A stretch of 64,000 nt of DNA from Planctomycetota bacterium (GCA_947484275.1 CANKOY010000004.1:1-64000); one strand, 5' to 3'; counted from the stretch's first letter, positions 50,797 through 60,305 are shown. Numbers and translations are program-made. Notes: generated by a model from the letters alone, not told the origin.

Positions 50797-53700
50797 TCAA
50801 GGCGTGAACACGATCCCCAGTCCGTTCGACGTGTTGGCCGCGGTGCCGCAGGGAGCACCGAGACCGCTGCGGTACCAGGCTTGGAAGTACCAAGTCTGAC
50901 CCGGCTGGATCAGGCCCGCGCTTGCGGCCACGGGCGTCGCCATCGTGATCACGCCCGTGGGCGAGGACAGCCCGGGCGTGAAGCGCTTGCGCACCACGAG
51001 GCACAGCAGGCCGTCGAAGAATGGGGTGCCCTGGCCTGAGTTCATCGTCTGGTCCCCGGTGATGAACAGCGCCAATTTGTTTGCCGGAAGACGAACGCCG
51101 ACCAGCAGCGCATCGTCTGCGCCGAAGCTCGCACCTCCGCCGTTGTAGATCCGCGCGCCGAAACCGGTGGCGTTTGCGCAGCCCGCACCCGCTTCGCCGG
51201 GATTCGCGCACGGACAGGCCGCGGCACTGCCATCGCCGGAGCAATAGGCGAAGCCGTTGGGCGCCTCGCACTCGTCCGGCACGCCGTTGGTGTTGGCGTC
51301 CAAACTCCAACCGCCGGCGATCTCGCAACTGTCCAGGATGCCGTTGACGTTGCAGTCGAAGGCGCTTCCCGAAGCGAGTTCGCACTCGTCGGGCAATCCG
51401 TTCCCGTTGCAATCCTGACTGCCACCGCCGCCAAGATCGCAGGCATCCGGGACGCCGTTTGAGTTGCAGTCCAACGCAGCCCCCGAGGCGATATCGCACG
51501 CGTCGGGGATTCCGTTGCCGTCGCAATCCAACCCAGCGCCCGAGGCAAGGTCGCAGGTATCGGGAATTCCGTTGGTGTTGCAATCCAGTGCATTTCCCGC
51601 CGCCAGATCGCACACATCGGGAATGCCGTTGGCATTGCAATCCACCTGACACTCGTCGGGAACGCCGTTCGCGTCGCAGTCGCTTGCCCCAAGGGTGATG
51701 TCGCAAGCGTCCGGAATGCCATTCACGTTGCAGTCGAAGGCCGAACCCGAGGCGATGTCGCAGCTATCCGGGATCGAGTTCCCATTGCAGTCCAAACTCG
51801 CGCCACCCGCGATGTCGCAGGAATCCGGGATGCCATTCGCGTTGCAGTCGAGGGCCGAGCCAGAGGCGATGTCGCAGGCGTCGGGGATTCCGTTGCCGTC
51901 GCAATCCAATGCCGCGCCCGAGGCGAGGTCGCAGGTATCGGGAATCCCGTTGGTGTTGCAGTCCACTGCGGTACCCGCCGCCAGGTCGCACACGTCGGGA
52001 ATGCCGTTGGTATTGCAATCCACCTGACACTCGTCGGGAACGCCGTTCGCGTCGCAGTCGCTTGCCCCAAGGGTGATGTCGCAAGAGTCCGGAATGCCAT
52101 TCACGTTGCAGTCGAGCGCCGAACCCGAGGCGATGTCGCAGGAATCCGGGACGCCGTTTGAGTTGCAGTCCAGCGCCGCACTCGAGGCGATATCACAGGC
52201 GTCGGGGATTCCGTTGCCGTCGCAATCCGATGCAGCGCCCGAGGCGATGTCACAGGTATCGGGAATCCCGTTGGTGTTGCAATCCAGTGCGGTACCCGCC
52301 GCCAGGTCGCACACGTCGGGAATGCCGTTGGCGTTGCAATCCACCTGACACTCGTCGGGAACGCCGTTCGCGTCGCAGTCGCTTGCCCCTAGGGTGATGT
52401 CGCAAGCGTCCGGGATGCCATTCGCGTTGCAGTCGAGGGCCGAACCCGAGGCGATGTCGCAGCTGTCGGGGATGGAGTTCCCATTGCAGTCCTGACTCGC
52501 TCCGCCCGCGATGTCGCAGGTATCGGGAATCCCGTTGGTATTGCAATCCAGTGCGGTGCCCGCCGCCAGGTCGCAGACGTCGGGAATGCCGTTGGCATTG
52601 CAATCCACCTGACACTCGTCGGGAACGCCGTTCCCGTCACAGTCGATGCTGGACCCAAGTGCGAGGTCGCATGAGTCCGGAATGCCGTTCACGTTGCAGT
52701 CGAGCGCCGAACCCGAAGCGATCTCGCAGCTGTCCGGAAGAGCGTTCCCATTGCAATCCTGACTCGTGCCGCCCGCGATGTCGCAATTGTCCGGGATGCC
52801 GTTTGAGTTGCAGTCCAACGCCGCCCCAGAGGCCAACTCACAGGCGTCGCCCGCGCCGTTCGAATCGCAGTCCTCCTGGCCTGGATTGGCAAGGTTCGGA
52901 CAATTGTCGACATCATCGAGAATGCCGTCGCCGTCCATGTCGGTGGTCACCTCGACAACAACGATGTCGACCACCGGCGTGGGATAGGCGAAAGCCGTCA
53001 GCGCGAGGGTGTAGCTCCCCGGCGCCGAGAACATGACGGTCGGTGCGAGCACCTTGGTGTTGCTGAAGGTCGCGGTGCCCGGACCTGAGACCTGGGACCA
53101 CTCAAAGTCCTCAGGCAACGAATTGACGATCAAACTGTGGGGCGACAGGTCGTCGACCACCGGACCGATGTTCGTGGTCTGCCCGGTGATCAAGTTGACA
53201 TGCTGGAGTTGCCCAGCCACGAGGCTGCCGCCGGCATCGAGCAATCCGTCGGACGCGTAGAGCTCTCCCTGGAAGAACGTCAGTTCTTCAATGCGTCCGA
53301 ACGGTTCCGCGGGCATGTTGGCAACGAAGGTCACCGCGCCTGTGTTGGGATCGATCTTGATCAGCTTGTCGGTTTGCTGATCGTTGGCATACAGCATTTG
53401 ATCGGCGTCATTGAAGGCCAGCGCGCGGATCAGCGGATATCCGACCAACGTGCTCCCACCAATCGGTGTGACTACGCCGGTGGTGCGATTGAAGCGCAGC
53501 AGACGCTTCTTCTTGAGCTCGACTCCGAAAAGGCGATCACCTGTCGCGTCGTAGGCCAGGGAGTACACATCCTGATAGACGTTGGCCGGTCCGATCGGCG
53601 TGCAGACTCCGGTGCTGGGCACCACCGTGTAGATGTAGCGATGAAACGACTCGATTCCGTACAGCTGACCGCCTGCCCAGACCAAGTCACTAGGCCAGCC

Positions 53701-53982
53701 GAACACAATGCCACCGGTGCTGATCAAAACCGGTGAGGACGTAACGCCCGCCACATCGGAGTACATCACGATCTTGTTCTCGGTGGCGTTGTTGCCGTCG
53801 GCCGTCCACCAATCGAGGATCGATCTGTTGTTCAGCACCCCGTTGAGGAGCGCGGGTTCCGGAAAGGCCAGCACTTGGTCCGCGCCCGCGTCCGGCGCGA
53901 CCTGAGGCTTCGGTGCGGCGATCAAAGGGGCCGCGGCGGAACAAATCAGAGAACTGGCTAGGGCGAGTCGGTAAGTGAGCAT
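50797..53982 (-). CDS. Secreted propeller protein with 30 Cys/Asp calcium-type repeats
   Basis: A 1061-residue exported protein (signal peptide, residues 1-23). Residues about 60-290 hold propeller-like strands such as LAYDATGDRLFGVELKKKRL and LIKIDPNTGAVTFVANMPAE. A PKD-like domain follows, then a thrombospondin-type-3-like loop DMDGDGILDDVDNCPN. Residues 371-910 are 30 tandem units, mostly 19 residues, of the form DC-x-x-NG-x-P-D-x-C with the Asp/Asn spacing of calcium loops and two Cys each. The C-terminal 151 residues (911-1061) begin FAYCSGDGSAAACPCANPGE and form a module shared in outline with the gene at 13134. Likely a rigid, calcium- and disulfide-stabilised stalk displaying the propeller. 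Confidence 0.85.
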   Translation of the reverse strand: MLTYRLALASSLICSAAAPLIAAPKPQVAPDAGADQVLAFPEPALLNGVLNNRSILDWWTADGNNATENKIVMYSDVAGVTSSPVLISTGGIVFGWPSDLVWAGGQLYGIESFHRYIYTVVPSTGVCTPIGPANVYQDVYSLAYDATGDRLFGVELKKKRLLRFNRTTGVVTPIGGSTLVGYPLIRALAFNDADQMLYANDQQTDKLIKIDPNTGAVTFVANMPAEPFGRIEELTFFQGELYASDGLLDAGGSLVAGQLQHVNLITGQTTNIGPVVDDLSPHSLIVNSLPEDFEWSQVSGPGTATFSNTKVLAPTVMFSAPGSYTLALTAFAYPTPVVDIVVVEVTTDMDGDGILDDVDNCPNLANPGQEDCDSNGAGDACELASGAALDCNSNGIPDNCDIAGGTSQDCNGNALPDSCEIASGSALDCNVNGIPDSCDLALGSSIDCDGNGVPDECQVDCNANGIPDVCDLAAGTALDCNTNGIPDTCDIAGGASQDCNGNSIPDSCDIASGSALDCNANGIPDACDITLGASDCDANGVPDECQVDCNANGIPDVCDLAAGTALDCNTNGIPDTCDIASGAASDCDGNGIPDACDIASSAALDCNSNGVPDSCDIASGSALDCNVNGIPDSCDITLGASDCDANGVPDECQVDCNTNGIPDVCDLAAGTAVDCNTNGIPDTCDLASGAALDCDGNGIPDACDIASGSALDCNANGIPDSCDIAGGASLDCNGNSIPDSCDIASGSAFDCNVNGIPDACDITLGASDCDANGVPDECQVDCNANGIPDVCDLAAGNALDCNTNGIPDTCDLASGAGLDCDGNGIPDACDIASGAALDCNSNGVPDACDLGGGGSQDCNGNGLPDECELASGSAFDCNVNGILDSCEIAGGWSLDANTNGVPDECEAPNGFAYCSGDGSAAACPCANPGEAGAGCANATGFGARIYNGGGASFGADDALLVGVRLPANKLALFITGDQTMNSGQGTPFFDGLLCLVVRKRFTPGLSSPTGVITMATPVAASAGLIQPGQTWYFQAWYRSGLGAPCGTAANTSNGLGIVFTP
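51254..52876 (-). repeat. Tandem 57-bp repeat array with growing higher-order blocks
   Basis: Thirty coding repeats, mostly 57 bases (19 codons), with four shorter 39-base units encoding DCDANGVPDECQV-like sequence. The short units mark higher-order blocks: the shared string beginning CCACCTGACACTCGTCGGGA (plus strand) occurs at 51642, 52020, 52341 and 52605. The spacings are 378, 321 and 264 bases, each smaller by exactly one 57-base unit in the direction of translation's start. Confidence 0.9.
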
Positions 53983-54140
53983 GAGTCGAGAGGCAGGCCG
54001 CGGCGCATCGGACGGGCAGGTCCAAGCCGGTTGAGACTGATGAGCGAACCGGCAAGTTCCCCGTTTCGCCTGAATGCGCGCCCTGGCGAAGCTTGCGCCA
54101 AGGGCTTGCGTCCAGGAAGACTACCCGGTCCATGTGAAAG

Positions 54141-54180
54141 CAGGGGGTTGGACACAAGTCCTCCCGCCCCCTGGGTGTCC
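54141..54180. repeat. Interleaved inverted repeats upstream of the repeat-protein gene
   Basis: CAGGGGG (54141-54147) pairs with CCCCCTG (54167-54173), and GGACAC (54150-54155) pairs with GTGTCC (54175-54180). The arms interleave, so the two stems exclude each other or form a pseudoknot. They lie about 160 bases before the start of the 1061-residue protein. Confidence 0.35.
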
Positions 54181-54211
54181 AGCGCGCCGGTGGATCCCTA
54201 GGTGGCCATGG

Positions 54212-54231
54212 AAAAAACTGCCGACTTCGGC
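54212..54231 (-). terminator. Weak terminator-like hairpin after the sugar cluster
   Basis: On the minus strand, GCCGA and TCGGC (four to five pairs, tiny loop) are followed by AG and six T residues, about 120 bases after the stop of the last gene in the sugar cluster. The stem is short, so function is uncertain. Confidence 0.3.
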
Positions 54232-54350
54232 GGCGCGGGTTTCAGCGCGGCGGCGTCGCGCTCGGCCTTGAGTTCGGGATTGGATTCAGGTCCCGTCACG
54301 CGTGCCTCTGAAGCGCGTCACTGGGGAAAAATCGTCCAGGCAACCTCTGA

Positions 54351-57113
54351 TCAGGGCAATACCCGCAATCGCAAACTGCGAAAGCTCACGGGGTCGCCAT
54401 GGTCCTGCAACACGATGTGCCCGCTCTTGTTCAGCCCGTAGGCCGGCATCTTCGAGAACTTCGAGCTCGCCACGGCGGACTTCCACTCTTCGGACCACAG
54501 TTCGTAGGCACACTGCTGATGGCCGTTGAGCCAGTGCTCCACTTGACCGCCGCGAACCAGGATGCGCGCGCGGTTCCACTGACCCGGCGGGAAAGTGGCA
54601 TCGAACGGCGGTGCGTTGAGTGCGTAGTTGGACCCCGCGGACGTCAGCGGGTTCTTTCCGTCTGCGTGGGCGCGGTTGTCGAGAATTTGGAACTCGGGTC
54701 CAGTCTCGTAAGGGGCGCCGTGGTCTTCGCTGGCGCGAAACATGACCCCGCTGTTGCCGCCGGAAGCGACTCTCCATTCAAATGCGAACTCGAAGTCGGC
54801 GAATTCCTCGACGCTGGTGAGATCGCCCCCGCCCGCGCCGCGCTCGAGAACACCTTCCTTGGCGCGCCATCCCGCGGGCGGGTCGGCTTGCCTCCAACCG
54901 CGCCAGCCGTTGAGGGACTCGCCGTCGAAGAGCGAGCGCCAACCGGCCACGCGTTCTTCGGCGCTGATCTCGGGCGTGTGCAGCGCCTCGGGCTCGCGCC
55001 CCTCGCCGCGCAATCCGAACGGAATGCGATTGAGCGTGTACCAGCACTCCGTGGACCAGGGCAGGCGCTCGCGAGCGTCGAAGAATGGCCCTGCGAGGCG
55101 CAGGTGGACCACGTGACCTTCCTTGCAGCCTGGGATTTCGAGAAATACTCGCGTCCGATCGGGTGAGACCGTGGCGGACTTCACAGTCAATGGCTCGCGA
55201 TCCAATTTGGGGCCGCCGTACTGCGCCGTCGGCCGGTACCACCACTGCTGAACCTGATAGCTGGTGGGATCGCTGCCGCATCCGGGCGCGAGCGGCTCGG
55301 TGAATGTGATCTCGAAACCGTTCTCCAGGGCGCGCAGGGAGAGCATCTCGAAGGTGCTCTCGCCGCTGTAGCTCAAGCGCTCGAGGCCGTAGCGCAACTT
55401 GCCCGCGTGCCCCCAGTTCCCCGTGGAACCGATCCCGCCCACGTAGAGCGCACCGTCTGGCCCGACGCGCAGGCGATTGACCCCGGCCTCCAGACCCTGT
55501 GTGAAGCGAAACACTGCGCCTTGCCAGACTCCGTCGACAACCTCCAGTGCAGCGCGCTGAACGCCGCCGTGGGTCACGTCGCCGAATACGGTCTGGCCCG
55601 AGTAGGGTCCGTGGCCCGCGGGAAGCAGCGCGGGTTCGCTGGGGCTATTGCCGATCTCATCCTGGGGCAGCCAAAGCACGGGCGGAGTCACCGCAAGGCC
55701 CGCCGCTTGTTCGAGCAGCACAGCGCGCGAGCCATAGAACGCGCCGCGCTCCAGGCGCACAAGCTTCGATGACGGCAGCCAGTCACCTTGGTTGTCGGTG
55801 ATGAAAATCTCGCCGTTCGGGCCGGGGCCGATGCCGTTGGGCGTGCGCAGTCCGTGGGCGAAAAACTCGAAGGAACCGTCGCGCGGATCGATCTTCAGCA
55901 CGTTGCCGCGGCCAGGAACCTGGGGACGCTTGCTCGCGCCGCCCGGCAGGATCGCCACCGCAAGATTGGCGTAGAAAAATCCGTCCTGCTCCACGAGACC
56001 GAAGGCGAACTCATGGAAGTTGTCGCTGACTTCCCAGCCCGAGGCGATGGCTCGGTACTCGTCGATCACCTCGTCGCCGTCGAGGTCCACCAGTTCGGTC
56101 AGCTCCTGCTTTTGCAGCACGAAGATGCGACCGTCCACCACGCGAAGCCCCAGGGGTTCCGCGAGGCCCGCAGCGATGCGCTTCACCGTGATTTTGGAGC
56201 GCTCACCGCTGGCGGTGTTGTCGAGCACGTACACGGCGCCGATCGAATCCCAGGTGCACACGAGCATGCGCCCGTCCGGCAACCAGTCGATTCCACCGAC
56301 GCGTGGCTCGAAGTGCTCGGGGCGCGCGTGAGTCACGCGGTAAGATGGATGCACGCCGTCGATGTCGCGGCCATCGCCCGGTGCGCCGCGCAGCAACGCA
56401 CGCACGGCGCGCTTCTCGCCCGGAGCCGTCAGGCGCACGATTCCAGTGGCGGTGGCCAGAGAACTCTCCGGCACGAGGTCCACGGAGTCCGCGGAGGGTG
56501 GACGCCACTCCAGCCGCAGGCGCGACCCGCCGCCGTTCTCGAAGTGCCGAAGTTCGATCGCGTGCCAGCCGCGCTCGAGCTCCACGCGCACTTCCTTGGC
56601 CACCATGGAGTGCAGTCCGTCGTGGTCGATCACGGTCCGACCGTCGAGGAAGAGCTTGCTGCCGTCGTCGCTCCACAGGCGCAGTAAGTAGGCTCCGGAT
56701 TCGGGCGCATGCAGCGCGCCGCTCAGGAACGTGAGGTAGTTCGACTCCATGCCGAAGTCGCCGCGGGCTTCGTCCAAGTCCACGGTGGGCACGACGCGCG
56801 AGACGTTTGGTGTCTGCGCTGGCATCAGATCCACGAGTTCGTTCAGCGCGCCATCGAGTTGGAACCCTCGCAGCCACAGTCCAGACTCCCAGGCGCTGGC
56901 GCGCTCCTCCGCTGAAATGCGGATCGTCGCCGGCAGAAGCGTGGCGCTGGGCGCAGGCTCGGGATAAGGCGACCCCGCGACGCTCAGCGCAGGTTCAGCC
57001 GGCGCCGGCTCCGGTTCGCGACCCTCAGTTGGCGTGTCCGAGCGCCGAGGCACATCGCGGCAACCCGCGATAACGATGCACAGGACTAGCGAAATCCACA
57101 ATGCGAGCTTCAT
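54351..57113 (-). CDS. Lipoprotein fusion: PA14, sugar-dehydrogenase-like propeller, DUF1080
   Basis: A 920-residue lipoprotein (lipobox IAGC, Cys18) with four parts. Residues about 75-215 form a PA14 domain (LRLWSDDGSKLFLDGRTVID). Residues about 235-610 form a glucose/sorbosone-dehydrogenase-like propeller (GGIDWLPDGRMLVCTWDSIG, NGIGPGPNGEIFITDNQGDW). A fibronectin-like segment covers about 620-720, and residues about 735-918 form a DUF1080 jelly roll (WRSLFDGESLNGWRGWR, VMFRASEDHGAPYETGPEFQ). DUF1080 proteins include 3-keto-glycoside lyases/hydrolases. No haem motif is present. Last gene of the cluster; its start overlaps the previous stop (ATGA). Confidence 0.88.
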   Translation of the reverse strand: MKLALWISLVLCIVIAGCRDVPRRSDTPTEGREPEPAPAEPALSVAGSPYPEPAPSATLLPATIRISAEERASAWESGLWLRGFQLDGALNELVDLMPAQTPNVSRVVPTVDLDEARGDFGMESNYLTFLSGALHAPESGAYLLRLWSDDGSKLFLDGRTVIDHDGLHSMVAKEVRVELERGWHAIELRHFENGGGSRLRLEWRPPSADSVDLVPESSLATATGIVRLTAPGEKRAVRALLRGAPGDGRDIDGVHPSYRVTHARPEHFEPRVGGIDWLPDGRMLVCTWDSIGAVYVLDNTASGERSKITVKRIAAGLAEPLGLRVVDGRIFVLQKQELTELVDLDGDEVIDEYRAIASGWEVSDNFHEFAFGLVEQDGFFYANLAVAILPGGASKRPQVPGRGNVLKIDPRDGSFEFFAHGLRTPNGIGPGPNGEIFITDNQGDWLPSSKLVRLERGAFYGSRAVLLEQAAGLAVTPPVLWLPQDEIGNSPSEPALLPAGHGPYSGQTVFGDVTHGGVQRAALEVVDGVWQGAVFRFTQGLEAGVNRLRVGPDGALYVGGIGSTGNWGHAGKLRYGLERLSYSGESTFEMLSLRALENGFEITFTEPLAPGCGSDPTSYQVQQWWYRPTAQYGGPKLDREPLTVKSATVSPDRTRVFLEIPGCKEGHVVHLRLAGPFFDARERLPWSTECWYTLNRIPFGLRGEGREPEALHTPEISAEERVAGWRSLFDGESLNGWRGWRQADPPAGWRAKEGVLERGAGGGDLTSVEEFADFEFAFEWRVASGGNSGVMFRASEDHGAPYETGPEFQILDNRAHADGKNPLTSAGSNYALNAPPFDATFPPGQWNRARILVRGGQVEHWLNGHQQCAYELWSEEWKSAVASSKFSKMPAYGLNKSGHIVLQDHGDPVSFRSLRLRVLP

Positions 57114-57865
57114 TTCTGTTTCGGCTCCGGGGCCTCAGCAGCGGGGCGGAAAAACAGCATCAGGTCGTTGCGCGGTTGTTCGCGACTGAGCGGCAGCTTG
57201 CCGCTGACCTGACGTCCCTTGCCGCCGTCGGGCAATTGCACTTCGCGGTCCTCGACGTCGACCAAGCGTTCCATCAGATAGCCCACGCACTGGGCGCGGA
57301 CTGCCACCGACAGGCTCGCGCCCGCTGGCAAACCCTCGGCGGTGAATGTGCGCCGCAAACCCACCAGTCCCTTGCTCAGCCAGGGCGCCTGAGAATTGGG
57401 GTCGTCGAACAGTTTTTCCGGCCGCGCGAACTCCGGCGTTTCCTGGACGCGAACGATGGCACCGTCCTTCAAGGCGAATTCGTAGCGCAGGTGAACCTGC
57501 CCACCCGTCATCGAATAGCCGCGCCAACGGGGCCGGATCTCCTGTGCTGCGCCTTCGCCGAGGGAGAGCCACCAAACGCCCACGTCCGCGCCATCGACGT
57601 AAGTCGAACCCGTGCTGGTGGGCTGCGGGCCGTGGACGCTGGTGTAGACCGCGCCGTCGAAGTGCACGCCGCCCTTCCAGGCCTTGTAAAGGCTGCAGGT
57701 TCCGGCGTCGTAAGCAACCCACATTTCATGGGACAGCGCGATCGTGACCATGCGCGCTCGACCATCGAGGACTGAGCGGAACACCCACGGATCTCGCGGG
57801 CGCTGCGGCGGCGACTGTGGCGAGTGGGCGACCAGACACAGGATGATTCCGAGCAAGAAACGCAT
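57110..57865 (-). CDS. Secreted protein of a family found beside sugar-dehydrogenase fusions
   Basis: A 251-residue exported protein with a short signal peptide (MRFLLGIILCLVAHS). The conserved stretch WVFRSVLDGRARMVTIALSH followed by WVAYDAGTCSLYKAWKGGVH and VYTSVHGPQPTSTGSTYVDG is one I know from domains in large cytochrome-c/ThuA-type proteins of Bacteroidetes and Planctomycetes. Its reaction is not characterised to my knowledge. There is no CxxCH motif. The stop overlaps the ATG of the PA14-DUF1080 gene, so the two are probably made together and may act on the same extracellular substrate. Confidence 0.65.
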   Translation of the reverse strand: MRFLLGIILCLVAHSPQSPPQRPRDPWVFRSVLDGRARMVTIALSHEMWVAYDAGTCSLYKAWKGGVHFDGAVYTSVHGPQPTSTGSTYVDGADVGVWWLSLGEGAAQEIRPRWRGYSMTGGQVHLRYEFALKDGAIVRVQETPEFARPEKLFDDPNSQAPWLSKGLVGLRRTFTAEGLPAGASLSVAVRAQCVGYLMERLVDVEDREVQLPDGGKGRQVSGKLPLSREQPRNDLMLFFRPAAEAPEPKQK

Positions 57866-57877
57866 GCCTGGTCGAGC

Positions 57878-59167
57878 TCAGTTCCCCGTCGCGACGCGGC
57901 GAGTGGACTTCGGATAGAAGGCCAGCAGCAGCGCGAGGCACACAATCGATGCGTACATCGGCACCGAGAACAAGCGCTCGTAGTCCATGGCGCCGGAACC
58001 CTTGGCCCAGGTGGCGACGCTGCCCGCGATCGAACTGCCGACGATGATTCCGATGCCGATGATCACCAGGTTGAACAAGCTCTGGGCGCTTGCGCGCACA
58101 TCGGAGCTGGTCTCCTCGTCGACGATCATGAACGCCACGAAAATGAAACAGCCGAAGCAGACACCGTGCAGGCCGACGCCGACCAAGAGCCACATGCCGG
58201 AGTCCTGGGCGTAGGCGAACAGTGCCATGCGCAAGGCGTAGGCGATGAGCCCGACGGCAAGCAACGTCCTGCGCGTGACCTTCTTTGCCACCAAGGGAAT
58301 CAACCCGAGCACGAGCACCTCGACCATTTGCCCGATGGTCATGAAGCCGCCGCCGCCGACGCCGAAAATCGTGCGGAAGGACTCGGGCACCTGCAGCTTC
58401 GCGTGCAGGAAGCCCTCGGTGTGCACGAAGTAGAACTGGTGGATGCAACTGACAGGCACCGCCAGCAGGAAAAGCGTCAGAAGCGGCTGGCGCTTCACTG
58501 CGCGCAGGGCCTCCAATGTGGCGTTATTCCGGCCGGTTTTGCTCGGCGGTGTGTGCGGCAGGAAGAAACAGTAGACGCCCATCAGGGCGCCGAGCACGGC
58601 GCTCAATCGGAACGCATCAGCCTTGCCCGCCACCTGAGCCGCGTGAACGACCTCCGCCGTGGCGTCCGCAGGTGTGTGCGCATAGGCCAGCCAGTGGCCC
58701 ATGGCGATACCGACCACGATCCAGCCGAAGGTCCCCCACAATCGCACCGCCCCAAAGTCGCGGTCGCGATCGGGCAAGTGGTGGAAGGCGAGGCTGTTCG
58801 TCAGGGCCAGTGTCGGCGAATACACCAAGCCGTAGATCAGCGAGAACCTAAGGAACGCGTGAAAACTCTCGACCTCGGACAACTGCCAGATCAGCGCCGC
58901 GCCGATCAGGTGGCTGATTCCCAGGAATTTCTCCGTGGCGAAGTGGCGATCCGCCACCTGCCCGGCGATGAAGGGCCCAAGAAGCGCGCCAATGGCGCCA
59001 GCGGCGAACAGCATGCCGATCTGACTGTCGGACATGTGGCGATGGTCGGAAAGGAACGACCACAGGAACGGAAGCCATGCGCCCCAGATCGCGTACTGGA
59101 GGAACATCATCGCGGACAGGCGCGACTTCAGCGCAGTGGGCGCGGGGCCAGCGGCGTTCAGTGACAT
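57878..59167 (-). CDS. MFS transporter, nucleoside-permease (NupG)-like
   Basis: A 429-residue membrane protein with 12 predicted helices, of the nucleoside:H+ symporter branch of the major facilitator superfamily. Family features are LSAMMFLQYAIWGAWLPFL at the start, QIGMLFAAGAIGALLGPFIA with a following DRHF loop, and LRFSLIYGLVYSPTLALTNS and FGAVRLWGTFGWIVVGIAMG in the middle. In planctomycetes this branch is often found in sugar clusters, so the substrate may be a sugar instead of a nucleoside. The ATG at 59167 is used; the frame extends to a TTG at 59215. The next gene follows after 12 bases. Confidence 0.85.
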   Translation of the reverse strand: MSLNAAGPAPTALKSRLSAMMFLQYAIWGAWLPFLWSFLSDHRHMSDSQIGMLFAAGAIGALLGPFIAGQVADRHFATEKFLGISHLIGAALIWQLSEVESFHAFLRFSLIYGLVYSPTLALTNSLAFHHLPDRDRDFGAVRLWGTFGWIVVGIAMGHWLAYAHTPADATAEVVHAAQVAGKADAFRLSAVLGALMGVYCFFLPHTPPSKTGRNNATLEALRAVKRQPLLTLFLLAVPVSCIHQFYFVHTEGFLHAKLQVPESFRTIFGVGGGGFMTIGQMVEVLVLGLIPLVAKKVTRRTLLAVGLIAYALRMALFAYAQDSGMWLLVGVGLHGVCFGCFIFVAFMIVDEETSSDVRASAQSLFNLVIIGIGIIVGSSIAGSVATWAKGSGAMDYERLFSVPMYASIVCLALLLAFYPKSTRRVATGN

Positions 59168-59233
59168 GCGCGGTGTTGCTCGGTTAGGAATGGGCGGAAC
59201 GAAGCGACGGATCAAACAGGAAACGGATCGCGA

Positions 59234-60277
59234 TCATTGCTCGAAGGCAGCGTCGAAGGCCCGCGACGAAGACTTGAAATCCAGGGCGCGCACGAAGTTC
59301 AGCGCCTCAGCGGCGCCGTGCTCGCGGTCCATGGCGCCGTCCTCCCACTCGACGGTCAGGGGGCCCGCGTAGCCAGAGCGATTCAACTGGCGCACGATGG
59401 CCTCGAAATCGATCCGACCGCGTCCCGGGGAACGGAAGTCCCAGAAGCGTCCGTCGCTGCCAAATTCGGAGTGCCCCCCGAACACACCAGCGGCCGTGGG
59501 CGTCTTGGACCACCAGACATCCTTGACGTGCACGTTGAACAGCCGCGCGGAGAACTCGCGCAGGAAGCCGACGTAGTCCACGCCCTGGTACCCGAAGTGC
59601 GACGGATCGAAGTTGAAACCGAAGGCCGGATGGTTCGAGACCGCCGCCAGGGCGCGGCGCGTGGAGACAATGTCAAAGGCGATCTCCGTCGGATGCACTT
59701 CGAGCGCGAAGCTGACGCCGTGCTTCTCGAACACGTCGAGGATCGGGCCCCAACGCGTGGCGAAATCTGTGAAGCCCTGCTCGATCGCGCCGGGACGATT
59801 GGGCGGGAAGGAGTACAGAAGCGGCCAAATGCTCGAGCCAGTGAAGCCGACGACCACCGTCTTGCCGCTCAGGGCCAATTGCTGCTTGACCGCCTTGGGA
59901 GCCGCATCGAAGAAACGCCGCGCGGCCTTGGCCGTGTCCTTCATCTCCGCGGCAGCGCGCTTGCGCACCGCCTCGGGATTGCCGTCGCCAAAAATCCTCT
60001 CGGGCAGGATCGACCGGTGGCGTTCATCGATGCCGTCGCAAACCGCTTGGCCGACGAGGTGACTGGCGATCGCGTAGGAAGCCAGGTTGTAGCTCGAAAG
60101 GAGCTCCCAGTGACGCTTGGCGTAGTTCTCGTCTGCGAGGCAAGCCTGCACGTCGAAGTGATCGCCCCAACAGGCGAGTTCGAGGCCGTCGTAGCCGAAA
60201 GCGCGCGCCTTCTGGCACAGGTCTTCTAGTTTCAAATCGGCCCACTGGCCCGTGAACAGACAAACCGGTCGCGTCAT
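59234..60277 (-). CDS. Sugar phosphate isomerase/epimerase (TIM-barrel)
   Basis: A 347-residue cytoplasmic TIM-barrel of the xylose-isomerase-like/AP-endonuclease-2 family. Metal-binding segments expected for the family are visible: [14 protein letters not shown] near the start, [29 protein letters not shown] and a final TVEWED. Family members isomerise or epimerise sugars, inositol derivatives or keto-sugars. The gene lies between the Gfo/Idh/MocA oxidoreductase (28 bases upstream) and the MFS transporter, so it probably acts on an oxidised sugar from that dehydrogenase. Confidence 0.9.
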   Translation of the reverse strand: MTRPVCLFTGQWADLKLEDLCQKARAFGYDGLELACWGDHFDVQACLADENYAKRHWELLSSYNLASYAIASHLVGQAVCDGIDERHRSILPERIFGDGNPEAVRKRAAAEMKDTAKAARRFFDAAPKAVKQQLALSGKTVVVGFTGSSIWPLLYSFPPNRPGAIEQGFTDFATRWGPILDVFEKHGVSFALEVHPTEIAFDIVSTRRALAAVSNHPAFGFNFDPSHFGYQGVDYVGFLREFSARLFNVHVKDVWWSKTPTAAGVFGGHSEFGSDGRFWDFRSPGRGRIDFEAIVRQLNRSGYAGPLTVEWEDGAMDREHGAAEALNFVRALDFKSSSRAFDAAFEQ

Positions 60278-60305
60278 GGTGTGGTTCGGAAGTGGGATGT
60301 GGAAT

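Larger units (their letters stand above)
53983..54350. other. Intergenic region, no gene seen
   Basis: A 368-base gap between two minus-strand genes. It contains the interleaved inverted repeats at 54141-54180 and a weak terminator-like hairpin at 54212-54231. A 34-codon frame on the minus strand (around 54198-54300) has no supporting evidence. Confidence 0.5.

Noticed and set aside
51254-52876. CRISPR array
   Set aside because: The regular repeats are in-frame coding units without unique spacers and lie inside a long secreted-protein gene.
57824-59164. A 446-codon plus-strand frame antisense to the MFS gene
   Set aside because: It is His/Gln/Glu-rich, the typical mirror of hydrophobic helices; the MFS reading has 12 helices and family motifs.
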